In this document: one piece after another, positions 28,777 to 37,117 of the stretch
Layout of the letters: every line of letters starts with the position of its first letter
Position numbering within the stretch: the stretch's first letter is position 1
From: Streptomyces sp. NBC_00377
GTDB taxonomy: Bacteria > Actinomycetota > Actinomycetes > Streptomycetales > Streptomycetaceae
Direction: 5' to 3'
Length of the DNA stretch: 64,000 nt
Assembly (NCBI RefSeq): GCF_036075115.1
Contig: NZ_CP107958.1
Location: 2,914,001-2,978,000 of the forward strand
Program-made: the position numbers and the translations under genes
Notes under the pieces: generated by a model
Seen by the model: only the letters and a program-made list of their open reading frames with translations
Databases searched by the model: none
Told to the model about the DNA's origin: nothing

Positions 28777-29730
28777 TCACGAACCGTTCGCCGTGCCCGT
28801 CGTCAGGATCACGTTGCGCAGCGGCTCCCGGTTCACGAAGCGCCCCAACTGGTCCACCAGCAGGCGCTCGGCCCGCGGCAGGAAGGCGGAGGTGGGTCCG
28901 CCCACGTGCGGACTGATCAGCACGCCCGGCGCGCTCCACAACGGGTGGCCGGGGGGCAGGGGTTCGGGGTCGGTGACGTCCAAGGCGGCGAGAAGACGGC
29001 CGCCGCGCACCTCGTTGAGCAGCGCCTCGGTGTCGACGACCGGGCCGCGCGCCACGTTCACGAGCAGCGCGCCGTCCTTCATCCGCGCCAGGAACCCGGC
29101 GTCGACCAGGCCGGTCGTGCTCTCGCTCAGGGGCGTGCAGAGGATCACGACGTCCGCCTCGGGGAGCAGGGCCGGAAGTTCGGCGATCGGGTGCACGGGA
29201 CCGCGCGCCGTCGTGCGCCAGGAGCGCGCGACGCGCGCCACCCGCGCCACCTCGAAGGGGACGAGCCGGTCCTCGATGGCCGAACCGATGGAGCCGTAGC
29301 CGACGATGAGCACGTTCTTGTCGGCGAGCGCCGGCCGGAACCCGCCGAGCCACTCCCCGCGTTCCTGGGCCCGTACGAAGTCGGGGATCCCGCGCAGCGA
29401 CGCGAGGGTCAGGGTGAGCGTGAGCTCGGCCGTGCTCGCCTCGTGCACCCCGCGCGCGTTGCAGAGCCGCACTCCGGGACGCAGGGACGCGAGGGCCGGC
29501 TGCACGTGGTCGATGCCGGCGGACAAGGTCTGCACGACTTCCAGTGAGCTCATGGCGGGCAACGGCCGCTGCCCGAGGGCGGCGGGCTTCATGTAGGGGA
29601 CGACGTAGAAGGCGCAGTCGGCCGGGTCCGCCGGAAAGTCCTCCTCACCGTTCCAGAAGCGGTAGTTCGGCCCCTGGGGGAGGCCCTTGATCTGTTCCGG
29701 CGGGATGGGAAGCCAGACGTCAGCACTCAT
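28777..29730 (-). CDS. D-2-hydroxyacid dehydrogenase family protein
   Basis: 317-aa NAD(P)-dependent oxidoreductase of the D-isomer-specific 2-hydroxyacid dehydrogenase family. Rossmann motif LIVGYGSIGSAIEDRL (~140-155); catalytic triad Arg in NVARGPVVDTEAL, Glu in DPEPLPPGHPLW, His in ISPHVGGPTS. It probably interconverts a 2-oxoacid such as glyoxylate or hydroxypyruvate and its D-hydroxyacid; the natural substrate is not predictable. ATG at 29730. Divergent from the aldo/keto reductase (75-bp gap). The 3' end is followed by the cdgC upstream region with no strong terminator. Confidence 0.9.
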   Translation of the reverse strand: MSADVWLPIPPEQIKGLPQGPNYRFWNGEEDFPADPADCAFYVVPYMKPAALGQRPLPAMSSLEVVQTLSAGIDHVQPALASLRPGVRLCNARGVHEASTAELTLTLTLASLRGIPDFVRAQERGEWLGGFRPALADKNVLIVGYGSIGSAIEDRLVPFEVARVARVARSWRTTARGPVHPIAELPALLPEADVVILCTPLSESTTGLVDAGFLARMKDGALLVNVARGPVVDTEALLNEVRGGRLLAALDVTDPEPLPPGHPLWSAPGVLISPHVGGPTSAFLPRAERLLVDQLGRFVNREPLRNVILTTGTANGS

Positions 29731-29805
29731 GGTCAGGAGGCTATGTCAGGCACGCGCGCGTCCAGAGGTTAGGTTGGGAGGCCGGGAGAGGGAGGGTCCG
29801 AGCAG

Positions 29806-30801
29806 GTGGAGCGCAGGACGATCGGCGCGGGGGCGCTCGAGGTGGGGGCCGTCGGTCTCGGGTGCATGCCGATGAGCTGGGCGTACAGCGGGTCGCGGCA
29901 GCGGGGCGACGAGTCGCTGAGGGCGGTGCACCGGGCGCTGGACGCGGGTTCGTCCCTGCTGGACACCGCCGACATGTACGGCCCGTTCACCAACGAGCTG
30001 TTGGTGGGGCGGGCGTTGAAGGAACGGCGCGAGGACGCGTTCGTGTCGACGAAGGTCGGTCTGCTCGTCGGTGAGCAGCACATCGTGGCCAACGGCCGGC
30101 CCGGCTATGTGAAGCGTGCCTGCGACGCTTCCCTGCGGCGTCTACAGACGGACGTCATCGACCTCTACCAGCTGCACCGGGCCGATCCCGAGGTCCCGGT
30201 CGAGGAGACCTGGGGCGCGATGGCCGAGCTGGTGCGGGCGGGCAAGGTGCGGGCGCTGGGGCTGTGCGCGGTGGGGGCCCGGGGTGGTCGCCGGTCGGGC
30301 GGGCTGTACGACGGAACGATTCGGCAGCTGCGGCGGGTCCAGCAGGTCTTCCCGGTGAGCGCGGTGGAGGCCGAGCTGTCGGTGTGGTCGCCCGAGGCGC
30401 TGGACACCCTGCTGCCATGGTGCGAGGCGCGCGGCGTCGGCTTCCTGGCGGCGATGCCGCTCGGCAACGGTTTCCTCACCGGGACGCTGACCCCGGGCCA
30501 GGGGTTCGAGCCGGACGACATGCGTGCCCGGCATCCCCGTTTCACCGCCGAGATGATGGCCGCGAACCAGCCGATCGTCGTCGGTCTGCGCCGGATCGCC
30601 GCGCGGCACGGCGGAAGCGTGACGGCCGCGCAGGTGGCCCTCGCCTGGGTGCTGGCACAGGGCGGGCGCGTGATCCCGGTCCCGGGCGCCAAGCGGGAAC
30701 GCTGGGTGGCGGAGAACGCGGCGGCGTCCGGGCTGCGTCTGACACCGCGGGACCTGACAGAGGTGGCGGCGCTGCCGGGGGCCCGCGGCTCGTGGGAATA
30801 G
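29806..30801 (+). CDS. Aldo/keto reductase
   Basis: 331-aa (alpha/beta)8-barrel NADPH oxidoreductase of the AKR superfamily. Catalytic tetrad visible: Asp and Tyr in LLDTADMYGP, Lys in VSTKVG, His in YQLHRADPEVP. The GLGCMPMSWAYS start and SVWSPEALDTLLPWCEARGV (two parts) place it with the YakC/AKR13-like group. GTG at 29806 is preceded by GGGAGGG. It reduces aldehydes or ketones of unknown identity. Monocistronic by spacing; the next gene starts 102 bases later. Confidence 0.88.
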   Translation: MERRTIGAGALEVGAVGLGCMPMSWAYSGSRQRGDESLRAVHRALDAGSSLLDTADMYGPFTNELLVGRALKERREDAFVSTKVGLLVGEQHIVANGRPGYVKRACDASLRRLQTDVIDLYQLHRADPEVPVEETWGAMAELVRAGKVRALGLCAVGARGGRRSGGLYDGTIRQLRRVQQVFPVSAVEAELSVWSPEALDTLLPWCEARGVGFLAAMPLGNGFLTGTLTPGQGFEPDDMRARHPRFTAEMMAANQPIVVGLRRIAARHGGSVTAAQVALAWVLAQGGRVIPVPGAKRERWVAENAAASGLRLTPRDLTEVAALPGARGSWE

Positions 30802-30903
30802 TGCCGCTTTCGGGTCGTGACGGCGCGGATCGGGAACCCGTGAGGCCCGAGCGGCGTAGGAACAGGTGAAGCCTGCCGCGGGAACCGCCGTGCCGAAGGG
30901 ACC

Positions 30904-32067
30904 GTGATCGTGCGACGTCGAGCTGTGTCAGCCGTGTTGGCCGCGAGTGCTCTGCTGGGGACGGCCGGCTGCTCCTCCGGCGGCGGCGGGGGGCCGTCGG
31001 GCGCCTCCGTCAGCGCGTCCCCGAGCCGCTCGGCGGCGCAGAGCTCCCCGGCAGCCGAGGAGACGCCGCCCGCGAAGGGCACGGTCGAGGTGGTGCGCAC
31101 GGTCGCCGAGGGCCTGAACACCCCCTGGGGCCTGGTCCCGCTCGCCGAGGGCGGCCTGCTGGTCGCCTCCCGCGACAAGGGGACGATCACCCGGGTGGAC
31201 ACCAGGACGGGGAAGAAGACGGAGCTGGGCGAGGTGCCGGGGGTCTCGGCGGCCGGCGAGGGCGGCCTGCTGGGGCTGGCCCTCTCCCCGGACTACGCCT
31301 CGGACCGCATGGTCTACGCGTACTTCACCTCGGCCTCGGACAACCGCATCGTCAGGATGATCTACGATCCCGCGCGGCCCGCCGGCGACCAGCTGGGGGC
31401 GCCGGACACGGTCTTCAAGGGCATCCCGAAGGGCATGATCCACAACGGTGGCCGGATCGCCTTCGGCCCCGACAGGATGCTCTACGTCGGCACGGGCGAG
31501 AGCGGCGACCGGGGTCTGGCCCAGGACACGAAGTCCCTGGGCGGCAAGATCCTGCGGCTGACCCCGGAGGGCGAACCGGCCCCCGGCAACCCGTTCCCGG
31601 ACTCCGCGGTGTACTCCTACGGCCACCGCAATGTGCAGGGGCTCGCCTGGGATGCCAAGCAGCGTCTGTTCGCGGCGGAGTTCGGCCAGAACACCTGGGA
31701 CGAACTGAACGCGATCGAGCCGGGCGCCGACTACGGCTGGCCGGCGGCCGAGGGCAGGACGCAGGACGCGAAGTTCCGCAACCCGGTGGCCCAGTGGCAT
31801 ACCGCCGACGCCTCCCCCAGCGGCATCGCCTACGCCGAGGGCTCTGTCTGGATGGCGGGGCTCAGGGGGCAGCGCCTGTGGCGCGTCCCGCTGAAGGGCA
31901 CGGCGGCCTCCGCGGATCCGCAGGCCTTCCTCGAGGGCGACTACGGCCGGCTGCGCACGGTGGTGTCCGCGGGCGGCGGCACCCTGTGGGTCACCACCAG
32001 CAACACGGACGGCCGGGGCGACCCGAAGACGGGGGACGACCGGATCCTGGAGCTACGCGTCAGCTGA
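30904..32067 (+). CDS. PQQ-type sugar dehydrogenase, lipoprotein
   Basis: 387-aa secreted lipoprotein of the soluble glucose/sorbosone dehydrogenase family, six-bladed beta-propeller, probably oxidising aldose sugars with PQQ or acting as a related binding protein. Signal peptide with lipobox-like GTAGC (Cys ~23), a Ser/Ala-rich linker, then GLNTPWGLVPLAEGGLLVASR, HNGGRIAFGPD, GGKILRLTPEG, YSYGHRNVQGLAWD and FGQNTWDELN, which are the family's conserved blade motifs. GTG at 30904; GTG at 30910 is also possible. No PQQ synthesis genes are in the window. Confidence 0.88.
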   Translation: MIVRRRAVSAVLAASALLGTAGCSSGGGGGPSGASVSASPSRSAAQSSPAAEETPPAKGTVEVVRTVAEGLNTPWGLVPLAEGGLLVASRDKGTITRVDTRTGKKTELGEVPGVSAAGEGGLLGLALSPDYASDRMVYAYFTSASDNRIVRMIYDPARPAGDQLGAPDTVFKGIPKGMIHNGGRIAFGPDRMLYVGTGESGDRGLAQDTKSLGGKILRLTPEGEPAPGNPFPDSAVYSYGHRNVQGLAWDAKQRLFAAEFGQNTWDELNAIEPGADYGWPAAEGRTQDAKFRNPVAQWHTADASPSGIAYAEGSVWMAGLRGQRLWRVPLKGTAASADPQAFLEGDYGRLRTVVSAGGGTLWVTTSNTDGRGDPKTGDDRILELRVS

Positions 32068-32077
32068 GCCGAGGGCG

Positions 32078-32275
32078 TCACCCGTCCTCCGCCACCGGCC
32101 TGTCCGGTGCGGTCGGCTCGTCGCGCCGCACCACGACCTTCCCGGACGCGAGGTCTATCGGCCCGCGCCCGGGATCACCGTCGCCGACGTCCTCACGGGT
32201 CAGTTCCAGTCGGTTCTGCTCGTCCCGGGTGTGCTTGCGGCCCGGCGCGAAGAGGTCCTCGAAGGCGTTGAACAT
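32078..32275 (-). CDS. Small hypothetical protein, 65 aa
   Basis: 65-aa soluble, acidic/basic mixed protein (MFNAFEDLFAPGRKHTRDEQ..., then IDLASGKVVVRR and an acidic Pro tail). I recall families of this layout restricted to Streptomyces (DUF6191-like) but assign no function. ATG at 32275 has AGGGAGA 4-5 bases upstream. It lies between the convergent sugar dehydrogenase (10-base gap) and the LuxR-type gene, whose stop at 32299 is 23 bases upstream on the same strand, so it may be co-transcribed with that regulator. Confidence 0.7.
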   Translation of the reverse strand: MFNAFEDLFAPGRKHTRDEQNRLELTREDVGDGDPGRGPIDLASGKVVVRRDEPTAPDRPVAEDG

Positions 32276-32298
32276 GCGTTCTCCCTGGTGGCCTGGGT

Positions 32299-35200
32299 TC
32301 ACTGTCGCGCGATCAGCCGTTCTTCGGCGCCCGGCGGGAACAGTCCCAGCCGGTGGGCCACCGCCGCCGCCTCACCGCGGCCCGAGACGTCCAGCTTGGA
32401 CAGGATGTTCGAGACGTGGACGCTCGCCGTCTTCGGAGAGATGAAGAGCACCTCGGCGATCTGCCGGTTGGTGCGGCCGGCGGAGACTAGCCGCAGGACA
32501 TCGCGTTCCCGGCCGGTCAGGCCCAGCGCCGCCAGGGGGTCGCCCGGTGCGTCCGGCGGATCCGCGGCCGGGGTCAGCGGCAGCCGGGCGCGCCGGCCGA
32601 GGAGGGTGACGGCTTCGGTGAGGGGACGGGCGCCCAGGTGGGCGGCGACCGCGTGGACGAGGCGGAGGAGCTCGCCCGCCCGCTCGCGCTCGTCGTCGCC
32701 GCCGAAGGAGAGGAGGGCCTCGGCGAGGCGGTGGCGGGTGCGGGCGAGGTCGTAGGGACGTTCCAGGCGCTCGAAGGCGGCGACCGCCTCGGACCAGTCG
32801 TCCGGGTCCGTCCGGCCCTCGGCGCGCCTCAGTTCGGCCCGCACCCAGCGCTCGTGGGCCTGCCAGACGGGGGCGATCGTGGGGAGTCTCCTGGCGGCCG
32901 CCCGGATGCGGTCGAGGACCTCGGCACGGCCCTGGTCGGCGGCGGGCAGCGCGCGGGCGTCGCCCTCGGCGCAGGCCGCGGCGAGCAGCAGCGGCCAGGC
33001 GTAGCGCTGGGTGCCGGGCTGGAGGTCACGGTCGAGTGCTAGGGCGAAGCGGGCGCGCGCGTCCAGGGGGCGGCCCCGGGCAGCGGCGAGTCCGACGGCC
33101 AGGCGGGTGAGGGGGAGGCAGTTCTGCGGGGCGGGTTCCTGGCGGGCGAAAAAGCCCTCCGCTGAGCCCAGTTGACGTTCGGCCTCGGCGAGATCGCCGC
33201 GGACGAGGGCGAGTTCGGCGCGGAGAGTGGCGTGGAAGCCCTGGACCGCCACGCCCTGCCCCACCCTCCCCCAGCGCCTGTACGGCGCGGGGGCACCCAC
33301 GGCGGCGCAGGCCCGGTCGGCCTCCGTCCATCGGCCGAGGGAGATGAGGGACTCGGCCAGGTTGCCCCGCACCCAGGCCTCGGAGTCGGGCGGGCCGTGC
33401 CTCCTGGCGAAGGCGAGGCCCTCCTCCAGGAGGGGGACGGCCTCCCGGGAGCGGCCGACGGCCTCCAGTTCGGAGGGGAGGTTGACGTAGGCGTTCAGCG
33501 CGACGGAGGGCGTGCCTTCGCCGAGGGCCTGTTCCCTGACCTCGTGCAGTTCCGCGAGTCCCGCCTCGATATGCCCGGCGTCGACCATGAGGACGCCGAG
33601 GACCTGGCGGGCGTCGAGCTCGATCTCGCGGGCGCCCACCAGACGGGCGTACTCCACGGCCCGCTCGGCAGCCCGGTAGGCGTCGGGGCCCGGGGCGTGG
33701 ACCAAGGACCAGCAGGCGATGTCGGTGAGCACCTCGGCGTGCACCTCGTTGGGTGGCAGACCGCGCAACAGGTCCTGTGCGGTGGCCAGTTCCTCGCGGC
33801 CGCCGCCCCTGCCGAGCGACTGCACGAGCCTGCTGCGCTGGACCCGGAACCAGGCGGCGCGCAGCGGGTCGTCCTCGTCCTTCAGCAGGCGCAGCGCCCG
33901 CTTGGTGATCTTCAGGGCGCGTTCGCGTTCCCCGCAGTGGCGGCCGGCGACGGCGGCTTCGGCCATCAGGTCGAGGTAGCGCAGCGGAGTGGCGGCAGGA
34001 TCGCAGCCGGTCGGGGTCCCCCCACGCCGTTCGGGCGGTGCAGGAGCGTACGCCTGTATGTGGTCGACGCGGCGCAGTGCGTTCCTGATGTCCTCGGGAA
34101 CGGTCTCCCACAGCTCCATCGCCCGTTCCAGGAGCCGTAGTTGCTCGCTGTAGGCGCGCCGGGAACGGGCCTCCACGGAGGCGTCCAGGACGGCGGGGAG
34201 GGCTTTGGCCGGGTCATGGGCGTGGTACCAGTAGCTGGCCAGCCGCATGACGCGTTCACCGGCGGGGACGAGGCCCGGATCGTCCTGAAGGGCCTCGGCG
34301 TAGCGGCGGTTGAGGCGGGCGCGCTCGCCGGGCAGCAGGTCGTCGCTCACCGCCTCGCGGACCAGGGAGTGGCGGAAACGGTAGCCGTCGCCGTCCGGGG
34401 TGGTGAGCAGGATCTTGGCGCCCACGGCGGCGCGCAGTGCCTCGAGAAGCTCGTCCTCGGCGAGCCGTGCGACGGCGTCGAGCAGCCGGTACTCGACGGC
34501 GGAGCCGCCCTCGGCGACGATCCGGGCGACGTACTGGGCGCTCTCGGGCAGCGCCTCGACCCGGACGAGCAGCAGGTCGCGCAGGGTGTCGGTGAGGCCG
34601 GCGCAGCAGCCCTCGTGCGCCGCCACGGCGAGTTCCTCAACGAAGAAGGCGTTGCCGTCGGAGCGTTCGAAGATGTCGTCGACCTGGGCGGGGTCGGGCT
34701 CGGCGGCCAGGATGCCGGCGATCTGGCGGCAGACCTCGTCACGGGTGAAGCGGGCGAGATCGAGGCGCCGGACGGTACGCAGCCGGTCGAGTTCGGCGAG
34801 CAGGGGGCGCAGCGGGTGACGGCGGTGGATGTCGTCGGCGCGGTAGGTGGCGAGGACGACCAGACGGCCGGAGCGCAGGGTGCGCAGCAGGTAGGACAGG
34901 AGGTGGCGGGTGGAGGCGTCGGCCCAGTGCAGGTCCTCCAGGGCGACCACGACCGTGCGCTCGGCGGCGACGCACTCGAGGAGCCGGGCGGTGAGTTCGA
35001 AGAGGCGGGCCATGCCCTCCTCGTCGTGGCGCCGGCCGGGGGAGGTCTCCCGCAGTTCGGGCAGCAGCCGGGCGAGTTCCTCCTCCTGGCCGGCCGCGGC
35101 GGCGGCCACTTCGTCCGGCAGGGCTCGGCGCAGGGCGCGCAGGGCGGTGGAGAACGGGGCGAAGGGCAGCCCGTCCGCGCCGATCTCTACACAGCCGCCG

Positions 35201-35406
35201 AGTGCGACGACGGCGCCCCGGCGACGGGACGCCGCGGCGAACTCCTCGACGAGTCTGGTCTTGCCGACCCCGGCCTCCCCGCCGATGAGCAGGGCCTGCG
35301 GCTCTCCCGCGGAGGCACGGGTGAGCGCGTCGTTCAGGGTGTCCGACTCCTCGGCGCGGCCGACGAACACGGGGCTGACGGACCTGGTCTCCACGGTGGC
35401 GAGCAT
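32299..35406 (-). CDS. Large LuxR-family ATPase regulator (LAL type)
   Basis: About 1035-aa transcription regulator with an N-terminal AAA/NB-ARC-like ATPase (Walker A GGEAGVGKTRLVEEF, ~40-55; Walker B-like VVALEDLHWAD, ~165), a long TPR-like helical middle, and a C-terminal LuxR helix-turn-helix (LTGRERDVLRLVSAGR then NRQIAEVLFISPKTASVHV, ~960-1010). Such proteins usually activate neighbouring or antibiotic-cluster genes on binding a maltose- or nucleotide-like ligand. The target here is unknown. The protein carries two insertions encoded by palindromic mini-elements (33266-33299 and 34012-34046). ATG at 35406 lacks a ribosome-binding site and may be leaderless; an in-frame start at 35505 would add 33 residues. 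Confidence 0.88.
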   Translation of the reverse strand: MLATVETRSVSPVFVGRAEESDTLNDALTRASAGEPQALLIGGEAGVGKTRLVEEFAAASRRRGAVVALGGCVEIGADGLPFAPFSTALRALRRALPDEVAAAAAGQEEELARLLPELRETSPGRRHDEEGMARLFELTARLLECVAAERTVVVALEDLHWADASTRHLLSYLLRTLRSGRLVVLATYRADDIHRRHPLRPLLAELDRLRTVRRLDLARFTRDEVCRQIAGILAAEPDPAQVDDIFERSDGNAFFVEELAVAAHEGCCAGLTDTLRDLLLVRVEALPESAQYVARIVAEGGSAVEYRLLDAVARLAEDELLEALRAAVGAKILLTTPDGDGYRFRHSLVREAVSDDLLPGERARLNRRYAEALQDDPGLVPAGERVMRLASYWYHAHDPAKALPAVLDASVEARSRRAYSEQLRLLERAMELWETVPEDIRNALRRVDHIQAYAPAPPERRGGTPTGCDPAATPLRYLDLMAEAAVAGRHCGERERALKITKRALRLLKDEDDPLRAAWFRVQRSRLVQSLGRGGGREELATAQDLLRGLPPNEVHAEVLTDIACWSLVHAPGPDAYRAAERAVEYARLVGAREIELDARQVLGVLMVDAGHIEAGLAELHEVREQALGEGTPSVALNAYVNLPSELEAVGRSREAVPLLEEGLAFARRHGPPDSEAWVRGNLAESLISLGRWTEADRACAAVGAPAPYRRWGRVGQGVAVQGFHATLRAELALVRGDLAEAERQLGSAEGFFARQEPAPQNCLPLTRLAVGLAAARGRPLDARARFALALDRDLQPGTQRYAWPLLLAAACAEGDARALPAADQGRAEVLDRIRAAARRLPTIAPVWQAHERWVRAELRRAEGRTDPDDWSEAVAAFERLERPYDLARTRHRLAEALLSFGGDDERERAGELLRLVHAVAAHLGARPLTEAVTLLGRRARLPLTPAADPPDAPGDPLAALGLTGRERDVLRLVSAGRTNRQIAEVLFISPKTASVHVSNILSKLDVSGRGEAAAVAHRLGLFPPGAEERLIARQ
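33266..33299 (+). repeat. Palindromic mini-element in LAL gene, copy A
   Basis: Plus strand CTCCCCCAGCGCC, TGT, ACGGCGCGGGGGCACCCA: GCGCC/GGCGC arms plus C- and G-runs form a hairpin. In the opposite orientation to copy B. In frame it encodes about APAPYRRWGRVG. Confidence 0.5.
34012..34046 (-). repeat. Palindromic mini-element in LAL gene, copy B
   Basis: Minus strand CTCCTGCACCGCCC then GAACGGCGTGGGGGGACCCC; the last 20 bases are identical to the element in aguA. In frame it encodes about PAPPERRGGTPTG between two TPR-like helices. Confidence 0.6.
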
Positions 35407-35501
35407 CGCACGCCGGTGCGACGACGGCCCAGCGGATATCACCGCGACCCCCGCGGGAGGGCGGCCGACCCCCGTGCGGCCGCCCTCCCCCGCCTCCGTG
35501 A

Positions 35502-35711
35502 TCACGCGGGCCGGGCGAACCGGAGCCGGCGGAGGAAGCGGGTATGCGACTCGCTGCCGGCGCCGCCGTCCGACCGCTCGGCGGCGCCGCGTCCGGCCGT
35601 CTCACGGCGGGCGGCGCGGCGGCCGCGGACGGCCTCGCGGGCCTGTCGCTCGCCCTCGGCCCGGCGACGCAGTTCGGCGGAACGGGCCTGCTGGAGCTCG
35701 TACTCGTACAT
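35502..35711 (-). CDS. Small basic protein, 69 aa
   Basis: 69-aa Arg/Ala/Glu-rich protein beginning MYEYELQQARSAELRRRAEG, predicted to be one long amphipathic helix, with a basic C-terminus (RFLRRLRFARPA). ATG at 35711 has AGGGGA 6 bases upstream. Peptides starting MYEYELQQ or similar are common and conserved in Streptomyces, as far as I remember; no function is assigned. The gene ends about 95 bases upstream of the LuxR-type start on the same strand. Confidence 0.7.
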   Translation of the reverse strand: MYEYELQQARSAELRRRAEGERQAREAVRGRRAARRETAGRGAAERSDGGAGSESHTRFLRRLRFARPA

Positions 35712-35906
35712 GGTGTGTCCCCTGAGATCGGTTGTTCCGGCTTCGCTTGCTGCGATGCCTCGACTTTCGTCTGCGAGGGGGGTCCGCCACATCGGGAGAG
35801 TTCCGCATCTTTCCCGGCGGACGGCGCCTTAGACGCGCCCGAGGGGCCTCAGTGACGGCCGTAAGCAGCTCACGGTCGACTAAGGCCCCTCATGACCTGC
35901 GGGTTC

Positions 35907-36506
35907 TCAACCGGCGGACGGCAGTCCGAGCAGAGCGTCGGTGTACTTGAGCACGGCCAGGAGCAGGCCGATGACGCCGAGCGCGACGCCGGCCCAGGAC
36001 ACGGACTTGATCCAGGGGGCCTGCGGCCTGCCGGGAGCGCCGAAGGCGGGCCGGGCCAGGACGACCACACCGATGACCAGTGCGGCCAGCGCGAACAGGC
36101 CGGCCCACAGTGCGGTGGTCTGCCAGGCGTCGCCGTAGACCTCCTTGATCTGGGTGGCGACATTGGCGCTGGACGAGGTCTGGAGCTGGCCGACCAGCGT
36201 CTCGCGGGCGGCGGCGACGGTGCCGATCCAGCCGCCGGTGAGCGACACGAGGCCGAGCGCGACGGAGACGACGGCGCCGGCGCCCTGGCCGACCCCGGTG
36301 GAACCCTCCGCCCGGTCGGCGCTCTCCTCGGCGAGGCCCTCGTCACCGTCCGCGGTGTCGTCGGCGGCGGTGTCCTCGACGGCTTCCGCCTCCGTCCCGG
36401 TCACTTCGTCCGGGGTCTCGCCCTTCGTGACGTCCACCTTCTCCTGGTCGCGCTTCGCCTCGGTGCCGGATTCCGCGCCGGCCTCGTCAACAGTCTTGGT
36501 TCCCAT
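35907..36506 (-). CDS. Hypothetical membrane protein with acidic N-terminus
   Basis: 199-aa protein: residues 1-70 are strongly acidic and Thr/Glu/Asp-rich, followed by three hydrophobic segments (AVVSVALGLVSLTGGWIGTV ~80-100, ALWAGLFALAALVIGVVVLA ~130-150, VSWAGVALGVIGLLLAVLKY ~170-190). I recognise no enzymatic motif. ATG at 36506. It lies 35 bases downstream of the GNAT gene on the same strand, so it could be the third gene of the MMPL-GNAT unit. Inner-membrane location expected. Confidence 0.75.
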   Translation of the reverse strand: MGTKTVDEAGAESGTEAKRDQEKVDVTKGETPDEVTGTEAEAVEDTAADDTADGDEGLAEESADRAEGSTGVGQGAGAVVSVALGLVSLTGGWIGTVAAARETLVGQLQTSSSANVATQIKEVYGDAWQTTALWAGLFALAALVIGVVVLARPAFGAPGRPQAPWIKSVSWAGVALGVIGLLLAVLKYTDALLGLPSAG

Positions 36507-36541
36507 ACCTCGCACCGTACGGACGCTCTCTGAGAGGTCCC

Positions 36542-37117
36542 TTAATGATCGTTGTGAGCGCCGCGCGCGCGTGCGTCGCGCCACTCCTGGGCGAGCACGG
36601 ACCACACCTCGAGGTCGTGCCGCACCCCACGATAGGGGTACGACTGCCGGCGGACGCCGTCGCGGGTCATTCCCAGCCGCCGGGCCACGTCCAGGCTGGG
36701 CGTGTTCCCCGCGGAGGCGATCCACTCGACCCGCTGGATGCCGCGCTGCTCCACCGCGAAGTCGATCAGCACCCGCATGGCCCGGGTGACCAGCCCGCGT
36801 CCGGTGCCGGCGGGTTCCAGCCAGCAGCCGACCTCGCAGTTGGCGTCCGCGGCGTCGAAGTTCAGGAAGAGCACACCGCCCACGAGCCTGCCGTCCAGCC
36901 ACAGGCCGTGCAGCGAACCGGTGTCGGCGGCGCGCATGTCGGCGTACCTCTGGAGCGCCGCCCGCGCGGTGGCCACGTCGGTGGCCTTGGAGCCGAAGGG
37001 GACGTACTGGTTGATGAACTCCCTGCCCCGCTCGAGATGGGCCAGGAACTCCTCGGCGTGCCAGGGCTCCAGCGGGCGCAGCTCGGCTCCGTCGTCACCC
37101 AGCGATATCGCGTACAT
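36542..37117 (-). CDS. GNAT acetyltransferase (RimJ/RimL-like)
   Basis: 191-aa N-acetyltransferase. The acetyl-CoA motif appears as GCWLEPAGTGRGLVTRAM, with IQRVEWIASAGNTPSLDVARRLGM (split over two motifs) of the RimJ/RimL group that acetylates N-termini of ribosomal or other proteins; the true substrate is unknown. ATG at 37117 overlaps the end of the MMPL transporter gene by 23 bases, so translation is probably coupled. HxxxDG-type or other aminoglycoside signatures are absent. Confidence 0.85.
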   Translation of the reverse strand: MYAISLGDDGAELRPLEPWHAEEFLAHLERGREFINQYVPFGSKATDVATARAALQRYADMRAADTGSLHGLWLDGRLVGGVLFLNFDAADANCEVGCWLEPAGTGRGLVTRAMRVLIDFAVEQRGIQRVEWIASAGNTPSLDVARRLGMTRDGVRRQSYPYRGVRHDLEVWSVLAQEWRDARARGAHNDH